Of a stretch of 64,000 bases of DNA, positions 22,472 to 33,571 are shown piece by piece. Every line of letters starts with the position of its first letter. Within the stretch, counting starts at the first letter, position 1. Where the stretch lies: positions 124,001-188,000 of the forward strand of contig LNKV01000005.1 of assembly GCA_001465935.1 (NCBI GenBank). Direction: 5' to 3'. The notes under the pieces were generated by a model. That model ran no database searches. It saw only the letters and a list, made by a program, of their open reading frames with translations, and was not told the DNA's origin. The DNA comes from Clarireedia homoeocarpa. Lineage: Eukaryota > Ascomycota > Leotiomycetes > Helotiales > Rutstroemiaceae. Position numbers and translations under genes: made by a program.

Positions 22472-23473
22472 ATGCATTTCACACGATTCATTGCCGCTGC
22501 CATCCTCGCAGCTCCTTTCGTTGTTGGTCAATCATCTGACTTCGGTGGTGAATTCCCAACCGGCACTGCAGAGTTGACGTCTGGACATGTACGACCTACC
22601 GGTTTCCCAAAACAAGGTGGTGGATTCAGCGGATCTGCAGGAGGTTTTGCCCAAGCATCAGGCTTTGGAGGCCATCACCACGGAGGTAGCCACAGCGGCC
22701 ATGCACACGCTACCGGAGCAGCCAAGCCATCTGGTTTCGGCGGAAAGGATGGACACGGTCATCATTCAACAGGTAGTGGTTTCGGTGGTGCTGCCCCCAC
22801 TGGTTCATTTGGAGTTAAACCATCCGGCTTTGCTGATGCAGGCGAAGAAGGTGGATTCAATGGAGCCGAGAGCGGATCCTCCATCTTCGCTAAACAAACT
22901 GGCCACCAAAGACGTGAAAAGAAAGCCAGCGCCAGCGCCTTCTCCACTGGCACTGTTCTAGGAGGCGAGATACAAAGGCCCAGTGGTGTCGCTCCATCCG
23001 GTGGTGCTCACCCATCCGGATTCGGTGGTGAAGGTCATAGTCACGGACACGCCAGACCTACCGGATTCAGTGGTGAAGGTCATAGTTACGGACACACCAA
23101 ACCTACCGGAGCCAAGTTCCGCAACTTCCCATCAGGCACAGCTTCTTTCGAAGGCGGCCACGCTCATCCCACTGGTGGTTTTGGTGGTGAAGAGGGTCAT
23201 GGACATGGACATGGACAAGGTTTCCCGTTCCCATCTGGCTCTGGCTTCCCTTCTGGCTCTGGCTTCCCTTCTGGAGCTAAGCCCACTGGTGGTTTTCCCA
23301 CTGGTGGTTTTCCCACTGGTGGTTTTCCCACCGGTGCTTTTCCCACCGGTGCTTTTCCCACGGGCGATTTTCCCACCGGTGCCTTCCCAAGCGGAGGTGC
23401 TGCGTCAACAGGTGGTTTCGGCGGCGGTGACTTCAGCGGATCTGCTGCATTCCCAGAACCCACTGCTGCATAA
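22472..23473 (+). CDS. Secreted Gly/His/Pro-rich repetitive protein
   Basis: A single exon of 333 aa. The ATG at 22472 was chosen because it begins a clear signal peptide (MHFTRFIAAAILAAPFVVGQ). The same frame is open upstream without a better start. The mature part is almost free of Cys and built from repeats: PTGF/PSGF units spaced by GGxGHxHGH segments, then seven FPTG pentapeptides near the C-terminus. A dibasic QRREKK around residue 150 could be a Kex2 cleavage site, so processing into peptides is possible. Many His-Gly pairs suggest metal binding or a wall-associated role; both are inference. I do not recognise a named family. It has its own TATA box and stands alone. Confidence 0.85.
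   Translation: MHFTRFIAAAILAAPFVVGQSSDFGGEFPTGTAELTSGHVRPTGFPKQGGGFSGSAGGFAQASGFGGHHHGGSHSGHAHATGAAKPSGFGGKDGHGHHSTGSGFGGAAPTGSFGVKPSGFADAGEEGGFNGAESGSSIFAKQTGHQRREKKASASAFSTGTVLGGEIQRPSGVAPSGGAHPSGFGGEGHSHGHARPTGFSGEGHSYGHTKPTGAKFRNFPSGTASFEGGHAHPTGGFGGEEGHGHGHGQGFPFPSGSGFPSGSGFPSGAKPTGGFPTGGFPTGGFPTGAFPTGAFPTGDFPTGAFPSGGAASTGGFGGGDFSGSAAFPEPTAA
23282..23386 (+). repeat. 15-bp tandem repeat coding for GGFPT-type pentapeptides
   Basis: Seven in-frame 15-bp units of the form CCCACYGGYGSTTTT. The first three copies are identical and the rest have diverged at the third and fourth residues, giving FPTGG, FPTGA and FPTGD variants. The array can expand or contract without breaking the frame. Confidence 0.9.
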
Positions 23474-24873
23474 AATGTTGAGTTGGTGAATGGTCTCCAT
23501 GATTTATTGGATGGATGGATGGATGGATGGAATAAAAGTTCCGACGTAGTATTTGATGTTTGCAGGGTGGGATACTCAGAACAGCACGCCCACTGTTGTC
23601 GTTCTCTTCGTGCTTAACGGCTTTGATAGCGTTTTCTTGTATATATTGGGTGCCCCTGTATTGTATGATAGAGCGAGGCCCGATAAATTTGATCACTGAT
23701 CACTCCAAATCTGCGCATTTCTCATGTAAATGAATGGTGAAATGAGCCTATATCTCCTAGTTCGCATTATCGGCTGGACTGTCGCGATGGCGAATGCTTT
23801 TTTATGAAAGACCACGATGCTAACACCCGAAAGACAATTGGATGATGAAATTATCACAATATTTTAGGCTTCTAGGCAATGTGAGAGAAAAGACAACACA
23901 CCAAAGCTGTGGATTATCGAACTTCACCAAAGACTCTTAAGTTCAATTATATATTTAAGTAGTATTAAAAGTCTAAATCCAATCTAAACAATAAGATTCA
24001 AATACTAACTGTGAAGATCTCAATTATTAAATAGCACTACAAGAACGATGAGATTTACATACTTGGTATGCTGTCTTTTCCCGACACCCCGCAGGTCTTT
24101 AGGGTAATTGGTTGACAGCAGCTGTAATAAATTGTCCTAAAACGACTTATTTTTGCTGAATTGGAGGTGTTGGTGCAGTATACCTTGATTTCAACGATGT
24201 CTTGGTGATACCAAGCTATGCTCAGTCCCTGAGTTAGTGCCGGGCGTGCTGTCATGAAGTGATGCTGGTGCTCCCTTTGGGCTATAATTGATAAAATTCA
24301 TATTGTCGTCTGAGAACCCAGGGCGTCCCTCTTCCATGATGATGCTGCTATGCTCCAGGTCGTCGCGCTCTGTGGATAGGCCTGCTTCTTACTGATGTCT
24401 CTTGCGGATGCCTTGCATTCCTTCCTCTTGCATCGCGCGCTTGAGCCCTTCCTTGGCCGTGTTTTTGGAATATCTTTTCTGCATCGCTTGGTCTCTCAGC
24501 TCCCTTCACTTTCGCATGACTGCTTCTTGTGCGTTATGGAGCAAATTCACAAAAATTTTCCTATCCCAATCCAGTGAATATGACCGCCTGCCCGAGCTCT
24601 TCAAACCTCGCCTTGCACAAGCCTTGTAAAGAAATGGGCTTCCTCGTATCAACGTAAGCGACCACATTTGTACCAAAGCCCACCATAACCAATCATAACA
24701 AGCTTTCACAAATGAACGCAAGGTTCTGGAAATGAGAGATGATGACGAAACGAGCCTCCTACAAGACAAATATAGAAGTCTTCTGACTCTGATATGGCAT
24801 GACTTGTAACAAAGCATCATTCCAACCGACAGTTCTTCCTCTCCCTCAATCCCTAAAAACACTCTCATCATTC
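23474..24873. other. Intergenic region
   Basis: A GGAT tetranucleotide array (23509-23530) lies in the probable 3'UTR of the repetitive protein gene. The rest (about 23700-24300) is fairly AT-rich with no supported gene. Confidence 0.6.
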
Positions 24874-25098
24874 ATGGACCCCGCCGAAGCCCGCAGACAA
24901 GTGAACAACGCAATCGCGCACTCCGACTCCGCCACCATCGGACGTCTAGTCGATGCAGCGCTGTCGTATCAACGGAAGCGCTTGGAGAACCAGACTAGAA
25001 AAACAGTAACGCTTGAGACAGTGGAGAAAGCGACAGTGGTATTGGGGAGTGCGGGGAACGAAAAGGATGTTGGAGAGAAGATGAAAGAGGGTGAATGA
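24874..25098 (+). CDS. Small hypothetical protein (74 aa)
   Basis: An ATG in a fair context (TTCATGGAC) opens 74 codons ending in TGA. The sequence is hydrophilic and helical in character: AEARRQVNNAIAHSDSATI, then SYQRKRLENQTRKTVTLETVEKA in shorter blocks, ending acidic-basic. It has no signal peptide, membrane segment or Cys. Composition is unlike the low-complexity spurious ORFs nearby. I recognise no family. It could be an isolated small gene or chance. Confidence 0.35.
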   Translation: MDPAEARRQVNNAIAHSDSATIGRLVDAALSYQRKRLENQTRKTVTLETVEKATVVLGSAGNEKDVGEKMKEGE

Positions 25099-25571
25099 TG
25101 GGCCACGGTTTGTGTTCCTGCAGCAAGTGTGATTGTGATGGCGCTTACTATCCTTTATAGTGGGGGTGATAACGAGACTCGGTGGAGGGTGGAAGTAGTT
25201 TGATGGATCGGGGAGCGGTTTTGCCATTTTTCTAGTGACCTTTCCAGAATAGCACGACATGTCGTCACTACCGACCAACTGGGCATCTCGTCTACTACTG
25301 TAGATAATTCTGCGATACTCCATGCTTCGCTATCTCCGCACCAGAGCTATCGAATTTTCTGCTTCGCAATCCTAGTCTTTCTGACCCCTCGCCTGACACG
25401 TTACCTTCAAACAATGCGTAGCGATTCCACCATGCGAAAGACTAGGATAATATGTATATGATAGCATCTACAGTACGTCTTGGACTACTACTCCAGAAGA
25501 TCCGGTCCACATGTACACTAAACAAGCAAACATACTAATAATAATAATGATATGAAGTTTCAACGCCTCAT

Positions 25572-26176
25572 CTACAAATCAATCCTGTCCAATAGTTGTC
25601 TCCCATCCCTCCCCTCATGATGTCTCCTCTCACTCCCATCGGGTGTCGAATAACTTCCCTTCCCACCTGCATTAACACTATCATCCTGACACTCGGTGAA
25701 GCCGTTACTTGTACTCCCATCATGTGTGATTACGGCGCAGAAAACCGCGCTTTGATAATCTGTCGCGATACTGCCGATTACAACGCGGTCGGCGCCGGGG
25801 GAGGTAGAGCCGTCGAAAATCTTGCCGTTGGAAAGGATAGGGAATTCGAGGTAGGGTTTTTGCGCTGCAGGGAGGAATTTGAACTTTTCGTAGTCTGTTG
25901 ATCGGGTGGTTAGCTACAGATTGTGCATGGTGGGAAGGTGGGTGGGAATCAGTGGGGACAACGGACCATTATAGGCGTGCGGATACTTGTCGGTACCGAC
26001 GGTCTTCTTTTCAGATGCGAGACGCAGGGCCTCGGTGCATGATGCATTTATGTCAGATTGATCGTAGGTAGATTTGTTATCGCAATTGCAGCCTGTGGGC
26101 TCGTCATCTGCAATCGAGGACACCGTTAGTGTGAGCAAGTAGAAGGCAGGGGTTTTCCCTCACAAATGGTAGCCAT
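25572..26176 (-). CDS. Guanyl-specific ribonuclease, RNase T1/N1 family
   Basis: Three exons on the minus strand: 26176-26164, 26107-25967 and 25894-25572. Introns are 26108-26163 (56 nt, CTAAC branch point) and 25895-25966 (72 nt). The model gives 158 aa. All T1-type catalytic positions are visible: YPHAYN (His48), YLEFPIL (Glu68), PGADRVV (Arg88) and ITHDG (His109), with FTEC close after. Family members cleave RNA after guanosine and are normally secreted. Here the first exon supplies only four residues and no signal peptide. A hydrophobic leader-like stretch (LLTLTVSSIA) lies inside intron 1, in frame with exon 2 but not with the ATG. The C-terminus runs about 35 residues past the usual end. 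A TATAAG at 26294-26289 may be the promoter. The 5' end is the uncertain part. Confidence 0.8.
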
Positions 26177-26994
26177 TATGGTAATGATGTGTCTGATATC
26201 AATAGCGAAAGGCTTTCGATGGTGTGTTAAGAAGTATCTGAGAAATTGAGGGCGATTGGGCCCAACAAGAACGAAAAGAGATGTGGTACTTATACCTCAC
26301 TGAGCAATGCCGTTCAGATTTACCTTTTCATAAACCCCTCCGTTATCGAGCGTCCTGGTCAATTTGGATCAAGCTGACGTACCCCTCGACTGCGAACCTC
26401 ATGTGGCCCCTTGTATTGCACGTCGCAGGAGTACTGCCGGTGCTAGTTATCACGGCGCAGATATTGGTTGTGCAGGGGGAAGAATCAAGCTTTGATCGAT
26501 CGACGTAGTCGAGATAGCGGCCCGGTCTGCTCTAGCACGTGGGGCCTAAGGGGGTCTAAGAGGGCCTAAGAGAGTCTAAGATGGTCTAAGATGGCTGTGT
26601 GGACCAGCTGATTGCGAATTGTATGGACACGTTCTGCCCATTCGTCTTCGGTTACTTCGAAACAGAAACTTCAAACTGGTTTTCATACAAACATATAGGG
26701 TTCATTGGTCAAGTAGTAATTTTCTCTCCTTGCTTATGTAACCATCTACAGTGTTGTTGTCACTTTTGATAATGCCTCATTCAACTTTCAGATGAGTACG
26801 TCGCCGGTAGACTCTAGGATTCTACAATATTAAATTTCCTCTTATTATCGAACGGCTACCACTGCTGCCTAATCTCTATCCTCCGTCACGTTACTCGTAG
26901 CCGCAGTGGAAGGAAGACTGGTTTGTTTCCTATACATAAGTAGCTATACTCTCGGGTCTACACCCAGTCTTCATCCCAACTGAGACGCAAAAGC
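26177..26994. other. Intergenic region between divergent genes
   Basis: Shared upstream region of the RNase gene (-) and the 2EXR-like gene (+). It contains the decamer array at 26541-26590. No gene seen. Confidence 0.6.
26541..26590. repeat. 10-bp tandem repeat
   Basis: Five decamers of the form RNGGYCTAAG (for example GGGGTCTAAG, ATGGTCTAAG) in the gap between the RNase gene and the gene at 26995. Confidence 0.85.
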
Positions 26995-27873
26995 ATGGCC
27001 GCAACATCATTCCACCATCTTCCGTTCGAGATTCGGCAGATGGTTTACATACTTCTGATCGACAAAACCTCACCAAGGCTCATCACCTCCCCTAGTAGCA
27101 AGAGGAATGTCAGGCCACCAGCAAAAGGAAACGCAGCATTGTTTCTAGTGAGCAGACTGGTATATGCTGATTTTGCCTACCTATATTACTCTAAGAATCA
27201 GTTCGTTGCTGGTACTGGTCTTGAAAATTCAGCAACCAAAGGCAATATTCATGGCTTTAGGTCGTTCTTGTCTCGTGTACCTCGCCATCATATCAACTAC
27301 ATTACTCGTCTGCAAATCGTGGTATATGCGGAAAACTACCATCCATATCCCACGACCGTAATGGCCTACGATCATTTCATGTACACCACCATGCAGCTGT
27401 CGGCCTTTCAAAAAATCGCTATCATGATTAGTGAACAATTTCTGGGCTTACAAGAAATTCGTCTCTACTTCGGATACAATTCACACGATATAGAAGCAAG
27501 TAGGACAAACTACACTTTTGCCCAAGGTGTGTAACAAAATTTATACTAGAGATACATTTCTGATGTGATACACTTAGGCAGTCCTGACCCGGCTGAGCAA
27601 CGAAGTATCTTTAAGTCAATTACTGCGCTTCTTCAGCATATTAAGTTGAGAAAGGTGTTACTAGATATACAAGGCTTTTTGGATCATTCTCCCCTTCCGA
27701 GGTACAGGCCCGGCTATGTTATTCAAAGACTCATCAAGAATGCAGCTATGCAAGCTATTGCAGAGCAAGACAAGTGGCTAGGCATGGGGAATGGTGAAGC
27801 TGGGGAGCATTCGCGCTGGAGGCTGAACGAAGCTGCGTCGAATGAGGCCGTCGGGTTTATTGTACGCGACTAA
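26995..27873 (+). CDS. 2EXR / F-box-like hypothetical protein
   Basis: Two exons: 26995-27526 and 27578-27873, intron 51 nt. The product is 275 aa. The N-terminus FHHLPFEIRQMVYILLID resembles the 2EXR or F-box-like motif that opens many lineage-expanded fungal proteins. It is followed by a pattern common to them: ALFLVSRLVYADFAYLYY, then a leucine-containing body with LQEIRLYF. No catalytic motif is visible. Such genes are numerous in plant-associated ascomycetes and their function is mostly unknown; protein-protein interaction is the usual guess. The model could miss a third exon, but the stop at 27871-27873 is clean. Confidence 0.75.
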
Positions 27874-28169
27874 TGATTGTTGTTCCAAACAGACGCTCCT
27901 ATACAAATCAACGGATTGTGTGCAACATCCAATTAATCATATATCCTACATCGTTCATCAATTTGGAACTACAGTTGAATTTGATATTTTGACTTAGGTA
28001 AAATCGCAGCCCTGCATTCCAAGCTATTGCTTCATCATTGAGGTTAATGAATATCAAATTCAAAAGAGGGACGAACTCCGAGAATCCCTGGTATGCAATA
28101 TCACGTCAGCATGCATTGAGTGTATAGTCTCCGTTGTGGAAACAGAGCGGGGTCACAAGGTGCGTCCAG

Positions 28170-28176
28170 TATAAAT
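28170..28176 (+). promoter_or_regulatory. TATA-like element of the FAD oxidase gene
   Basis: TATAAAT lies 50 nt upstream of the ATG at 28226. The short distance implies a very short 5' leader, or that translation starts at one of the ATGs at 28253-28258 instead. Confidence 0.4.
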
Positions 28177-28225
28177 TGACCTGAGGTGAAGAGGTCTACT
28201 TAAGGGAAAACGTCAAATATACACG

Positions 28226-30011
28226 ATGCACTTGCTCATTACTTCTCGCAATATGATGCTTTTAAATATTGCTACGTGGGCTCTACGAGCACAAGGTGCA
28301 TCGAATGCTGTTCAACATTGTGTGCGTAAAATCCTCCCAACCCCGCTCGTTCATGGCAGTTGATAGTCGTAGTGCGGTGACCTCTACAATCAATTCCCTT
28401 CGATCGTTTCATTTCCAAATAACACTGATTACAACTCCACCTTGTATTCATATTATACAGCACAAGAAGTTTCTATTGATCCAAAATGCTTCTTCTCGCC
28501 AAGCTCCGAGGCTGACATCGCTAGTGCACTGTCTCTTCTTTCTCGACACAACTGCTCGTTCGCGATCAAAAGTGGCGGTCATGGAATCTGGGGAGGCATA
28601 GCAAATATTCAGAACGGTGTGAGTATTGATCTGGCGAAGTTCAACGCTCTAGAGATTGAAAATCAAGGTAATGAAACTGTTGTGAAGATAGGTGTGGGTA
28701 TGAAATGGGGCCAAGTTTATAATTTACTCGATGCTCAAGGACTTGTGGTCCCTGGTGGACGGTGGGGAGGTGTTGGTGTAGGAGGTTTAACGCTGGGTGG
28801 TGAGTAGAAGTGGCGCTGAATAAACACGGAAACTTAACAGATATATAGGTGGGATTTCGTTCTTCTCTACACGAGTTGGATTCGTTTGTGACAACATTAT
28901 CAATGCACAGGTATGAGCATCATTTCTTCGTTTCTCTTCTCCTGGTTAACTGAATTCCTACCTAGGTCGTGCTAGCCTCTGGTGAAATCGTCAATGCTAA
29001 TGCAACATCCCATCCACAACTTTTGCGGGCACTCAAAGGTGGCTCCAATAACTTTGGTGTTGTCACTCGACTTGATCTCCTCGCATTTCCACAAGGCAAA
29101 TTCTGGGGCGGACAGATAATCCACCCATATACCCTAGCTGCGCTGGAACACTTTGTCGATGCCGTTAGCACCTATTCCAGTGATCCTGAATTCGATACTT
29201 ATGCATCTTTGATTTTCAGCTTTGTTTTTAACTCGGGCAGCCGGATCTTCATCAGCAACGTGCAATACACGCAAGAGCACAACTTCCCTTCGACTTTAGC
29301 TCCATTCACCGGCTACGAACCGGATGCTCAAGTCACAAACACCGTGAGGTTTTCCAATCTAAGCGATTTTGCAGACACGAATAGTGACTCGGATGGCCCC
29401 AACGGTGCAACAAGGTAAGTCATTAAACTTTTTTTTCCTAAATCATTTCTGTTGACCGGCCTACTTAGAAATTTCTACTTCACGAGAACGTATGGAAGCT
29501 CCCCTGCTCTCACTCGGCAAATGTACGACATATATAATGAAACAGTATCGGCAGCGGTACCGCTCCTAACTGAAGAAGCGAGCTGGAGTCTTACAGCGGA
29601 GCCATTCCCACCTGTCCTCACCCAGTGGGGCGATAGGAAAGGAGGTAATGTTCTAGGTCTGCATGCAGATGATGGCCCACTAATTCGTACGTATCCCAAC
29701 CCACACACTTCATAACAAAATGAATTTACAAATCGCCAGTATGGCTCGTAACAGTGTTCTGGCACGACCCTACCAACGATGCTATCATCGCCGAAACAAT
29801 CGCAGGTTTCTTCTCAAAAATCGACTCGCTTGCGCAAGAATCAGGCCTGTACAGTAGTTACTCGTATCTGAATTATGCAGATAAGACACAGCCTGTGATT
29901 GAAGGATATGGACCTGAGAATTTAGCATTCCTCAGAAATGTCAGTAGGAAGTATGACCCGCATGGCGTCTTCCAGAAGTTGGTTCCGGGAGGATTTAAGT
30001 TGGGAGTATAG
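28226..30011 (+). CDS. Secreted FAD-linked oxidase (PCMH/BBE type)
   Basis: Six exons: 28226-28321, 28373-28799, 28849-28910, 28966-29414, 29469-29686 and 29740-30011. The five introns are 49-55 nt and all phases agree, giving 507 aa. A hydrophobic N-terminus ending near ALRAQGASNA suggests secretion. The family signature CGDLYNQFPSIVSFPNNT comes next, then SGGHGIWGG with His102 as the expected covalent FAD ligand. Downstream are GGRWGGVGVGGLTLGGGIS, NFGVVTRLDL and the closing KYDPHGVFQKLVPGGFKL. A Cys in the GGR-x position, needed for bicovalent FAD, is absent (Trp), so attachment is probably single. Relatives oxidise sugars, alkaloids or secondary-metabolite intermediates using oxygen. The substrate is unknown. 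It is followed at 635 bp by a flavin reductase-like gene in the same direction. Confidence 0.93.
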
Positions 30012-30645
30012 ATAGTAGCTCCTGCGGGAAGTTTTATTTTCCGTTTTGGGGAAATGCCGAATTCGGTCGAGTGACCTATCTTCATGCGTAAACCTTTCAA
30101 TATCACATCACATCAAAAAATAGTTGAACCGGTCATTTCTGCAGATTAATGTTACACAAGCTTTTGATTACTTTTCTTCATGTCCCTATGTGTAGTAATC
30201 AGCCTCGGATGGTACACATACATGTGGGGAACCTTCGATGAAATGATTACTTATCACCGCATTTTGTTTCGGCAAGACAACGAGCGCATGATGTGTATTG
30301 CAGGCACCATATCAAGGTAGGATTGCGCTGAGCACTCGGAATTATAATCTGCGCATAACATCACCTATCATTGTTGTGTACATTGAGTTCTTCCGAGGCC
30401 TGATGCTTGATGAGTATCGAACACATAGGAGTGCTACGTCCGTAGTGTATGTCGTAATGATGATATGTTTCTTACCTCAAGTATATATGAAGGAGTCAGT
30501 GCTTGGGACTGACTCTTTGCCCATCTTCATCTTATTATCATTTCCATCTTCATCACCATTGTCAACCAAACTCACACTCACATCAGTAGCACAGCTTCAA
30601 TCACATTAATTCCATCTTCATCAACAACCATTCATCTGCCCCAAA
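30012..30645. other. Intergenic region
   Basis: Spacer between the FAD oxidase and flavin reductase-like genes. It is probably the promoter and pyrimidine-rich leader of the latter. No gene seen. Confidence 0.6.
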
Positions 30646-31541
30646 ATGTCTCGCCCAGATATATTCTACCAGCCTCCTCTCGGTGAGAAATCCGGCCTCC
30701 CGCACGACCCCTTCAAATCCTTCGTAATCCCCCGCCCCATTGGCTGGATAAGCACAACCAGCAAAGAGGGACAAGACAACCTAGCTCCTTTCTCTCAGTT
30801 CACCAATGTATCTTTTGACCCTCCTACTATTCTGTTCATCGGTCATCAATCTGTGTACAAAAGGGATAGTAAGGATTCTGTGCGGAATGCCAGAGATACA
30901 GGAGAGTTTGTTTGGAATATGTCGACGTGTGTATTTATCTATTTATTTCCGTTTTCTGAACTAATTGCCCTCTAGGCTTGCCCTCCGTGAAGCCACTAAT
31001 GCTTCAGCCCTCGAGTCCCACGATGATGAGTTTCCGATTTCCCACGTAACAAAGATACCTAGCCGCATTGTCAAGCCGCCGCGCGTAGCAGAGTCCCCGG
31101 TGCAGTTTGAGTGTAAAGTGCATTCGATATTGCGGATCGCGGGGAATTCGCTTGTGGGGCATTCGGATATCGTTATTGGACGGGTGGTAGGGATCCATGT
31201 TAGGGGGGAGTTTATTACTGATGAGGGTGTAAGTGTTTCTTTTCTTTAAATTGTTTTATTTTCTACGAAAGGGGTAAGAGAGTGGGCGGGAAGATGGTGA
31301 GGACGGAGAGGTTATGGATGAGGGCTGATGAGGAGATTAGTTATTCGATGTTTTGAAGGCGGCGCCGTTGGCGAGATTGGGATATCATCAGTATACGGCG
31401 ATTAATAATGTCTTTGAGATGAAGATGCCGTTTATGCCAGATGATAATGTTAGTGGAAATATCTTAGGTGGAGAGGTTCCAAAGGATGAATCTCATGAAG
31501 AGACGAAACAGGTGCAAGGTTTTAGGAATGAGAAGGTATAG
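30646..31541 (+). CDS. Flavin reductase-like (FMN-binding split-barrel) protein
   Basis: Three exons: 30646-30926, 30976-31228 and 31341-31541; introns 49 and 112 nt. The model is 244 aa. The start PLGEKSGLPHDPFKSFVIPRPIGWIST is split here as PHDPFKSFVIPRPIGWIST, the classic opening of the fungal flavin reductase-like family. NLAPFSQFTNVSFDPP and GEFVWNMST follow, then LVGHSDIVIGRVVGIHV and PLARLGYHQYTAINNVFEM. These proteins bind FMN in a split barrel; most have no measured reaction. The second intron is longer than its neighbours and its acceptor (GATTAG at 31340) is my choice to keep frame. The gene is convergent with the sulfotransferase-like gene, 250 bp away. Confidence 0.85.
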
Positions 31542-31791
31542 ATGCTTTCTCTTCGAGCTTGTCCGACCTGAGTATTATTCCTGGTCCGCAGATTTCATTG
31601 CGAGTCAGCCCAAGGATTGGTTAATTAAGGACCTCGAATGTTGTTGCTTTGGACCATCATTCTCGTTTGATCTCAATTCTTGATTTATTTATTAGTCAAT
31701 CTAGATATATCCCCCATAGTACGACAGTCCCATACCATGACTCCAGTAATACTTCTTTCGCTTCTAAGTAGCAGAACTACGTAACTATCCC

Positions 31792-32800
31792 CTACCTTAG
31801 ATACACCCAACCCCACGTAATGGCCACCAATCCCACAGCACGTGGAACAGCTACCTTTGCAACCCCCAGTAAAATCCTTCTCGTCCTCTTTTCCGCCTCT
31901 TCGGCATGCTCTACCTTATCATTCTCCCTTGGAAACGGGATTCCCACCGGGACATCCACTCCCAAAAATTTACACAAAGGCTCCCACCCATCGCCCATCT
32001 TATACTCGAGCTTCCGCTCCTCGGGAACTATTTCCCTTATCTCCCTATAATACCCTTCATACCTTTCCTTCGCATGCTGCTCAATTTCCTCCGGGGTTTT
32101 CGCGTTGAAGAAACCAAATAGCACTTTCCGCGTTGCTTGGACGGCACGAAACCCCATGATGTACCAGCAGATCCAGCCGCTGATAGTGGCCATGGGCTGA
32201 GTCATCACGCGATCGAGGAGCTCGGGCTTGAAAGATGCCCACCAGGAATCGAAGTCTCGTTGAACAATGACGACTTTGGCGTTGGGGTAGGCGCGGATAA
32301 GTTGCGGGGCAAAAGGAGATGCAAGGTCGGTTACAGCATCGTCTGGAAGTGTCAGTTCCGGACCTTTTAGATAACATGAAATATAGAGAGTAGAATTTAT
32401 AGAGCAGGAATGAGCATGTGACCTTATTTCATGACTAGACGGCTCAGCATATAGGAGCCTCAAGACTTTAAGTCTCCGCGTATTGTCTCAGCTCTGATCT
32501 TGCTCCCTTACAGAATCGCATTCATAACCTACATTTAGAGCCCCAGAGAGCATCCCAATCCGAGCGCTGAAACGGCGGTCTCTCTGGCATGCCCCAGCCA
32601 TGGACTTCCGGCCATGTCGCTTCCGCCGCCTGCTCAATGCCCGTCCAAGGGGACAATATGATATCCTCCATCAGACCATGGTGTGGTTTGAATCCCAGGA
32701 TCTGATAGGCACGTGCCATCGACTTTGTCGCCGTGCGAAAGAGACCAGCGTTGATTATTTTTAGACCATCATGGTCTTTGGACTTCGATTTCGTCGTCAT
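31792..32800 (-). CDS. Sulfotransferase-family (Sulfotransfer_4-like) protein with C-terminal membrane segment
   Basis: Two exons on the minus strand: 32800-32533 and 32342-31792, 272 aa. The P-loop/PAPS-type motif is AGLFRTATKSMARAYQILG at about residues 18-36. The splice restores WGSKYDAVTDLASPF. Then AYPNAKVVIVQRDFDSWW gives the second cofactor-site pattern. The protein ends with a hydrophobic tail (VPRAVGLVAITWGWVYL) likely to anchor it in a membrane. Fungal members are common near secondary-metabolite genes and are often misnamed NAD-dependent epimerases. The reaction is presumed sulfuryl transfer from PAPS, but this is not proven for this group. The 190-nt intron is long for this window and might hide a short exon. 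Confidence 0.83.
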
Positions 32801-33344
32801 AACGATGGTCTATAGCATATGCTCTAAGTGATGGTAGTGTGACGAGTACAAGGATGGAGGAAAGGCTGAAAATGTATGAGCTCTTCCTAGGGTTATGTAG
32901 TGAGTTCGATGAGCGGCACGGGAAGAATCAAACTGTTAGCTGAAACATGCAGCAGTATTATACGTGCTGGTTACACGTGTCGCACAGTCCGACATTGTCG
33001 GAGATATCTTGGTTCCAAGGGGTATTTGTTGGTTGGACTTCAATTCGTAGCACCCCCGTATCACAATAATGGGATACGAATGCCTGGTTGAATTGAGTCT
33101 TGATTCATTCTAACTAGGTGGGAGATCCGGGCCATCTATATAGCCCAGCTCTCCTGTAGTGAGGGCATTCCCATAGGAAGCAAGGAGAGATGGAAAAACA
33201 TGGTAGTGATGTGACCGTAGTCATTGTTCGTAGAGAAATTTTGGAGAGCAGATGAAGGCTTACTAGTCTTTGCTCGGTTGATAAGAACAGCGGTCAAGTC
33301 CTGTCAATAATATTTCGTAAATGGGGCTGAGAAAGCCAACTGCA

Positions 33345-33571
33345 CCTGACGATTTGTACTGAGTCACACCAAAGCTGTACCTGAGTCGTACTGAGTCGCA
33401 CACATAGCTATATATATGTGCCGGCCCGGATGCCCCTTCACTAAGAGTATCGCTAAGGTTAGCCCCAGGGCCCTCCGGTCTATATATAGCATCTTCTTCT
33501 TGTAAATAGTCTTAGCTCTTTAGTTCAATATTCTAAGGCCATTCAGCACTTTTACTAGTGGTCTCGTCACA
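33345..33571 (-). mobile_element. Solo LTR-like repeat, copy 1
   Basis: Read on the minus strand it begins TGTGACGAGACCACTAGTAA and matches the repeat at 43015-43216 over its length. Shared blocks include AAAGTGCTGAATG, CCTTAGAATATTGAACTAAA and CCTTAG near the middle. The far end (CCTGACGA on the plus strand) is a decayed form of TGTGACGA. It is about 25 bp longer than copy 2, because of extra GAGTCG-type repeats. No clear target duplication. Confidence 0.7.
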
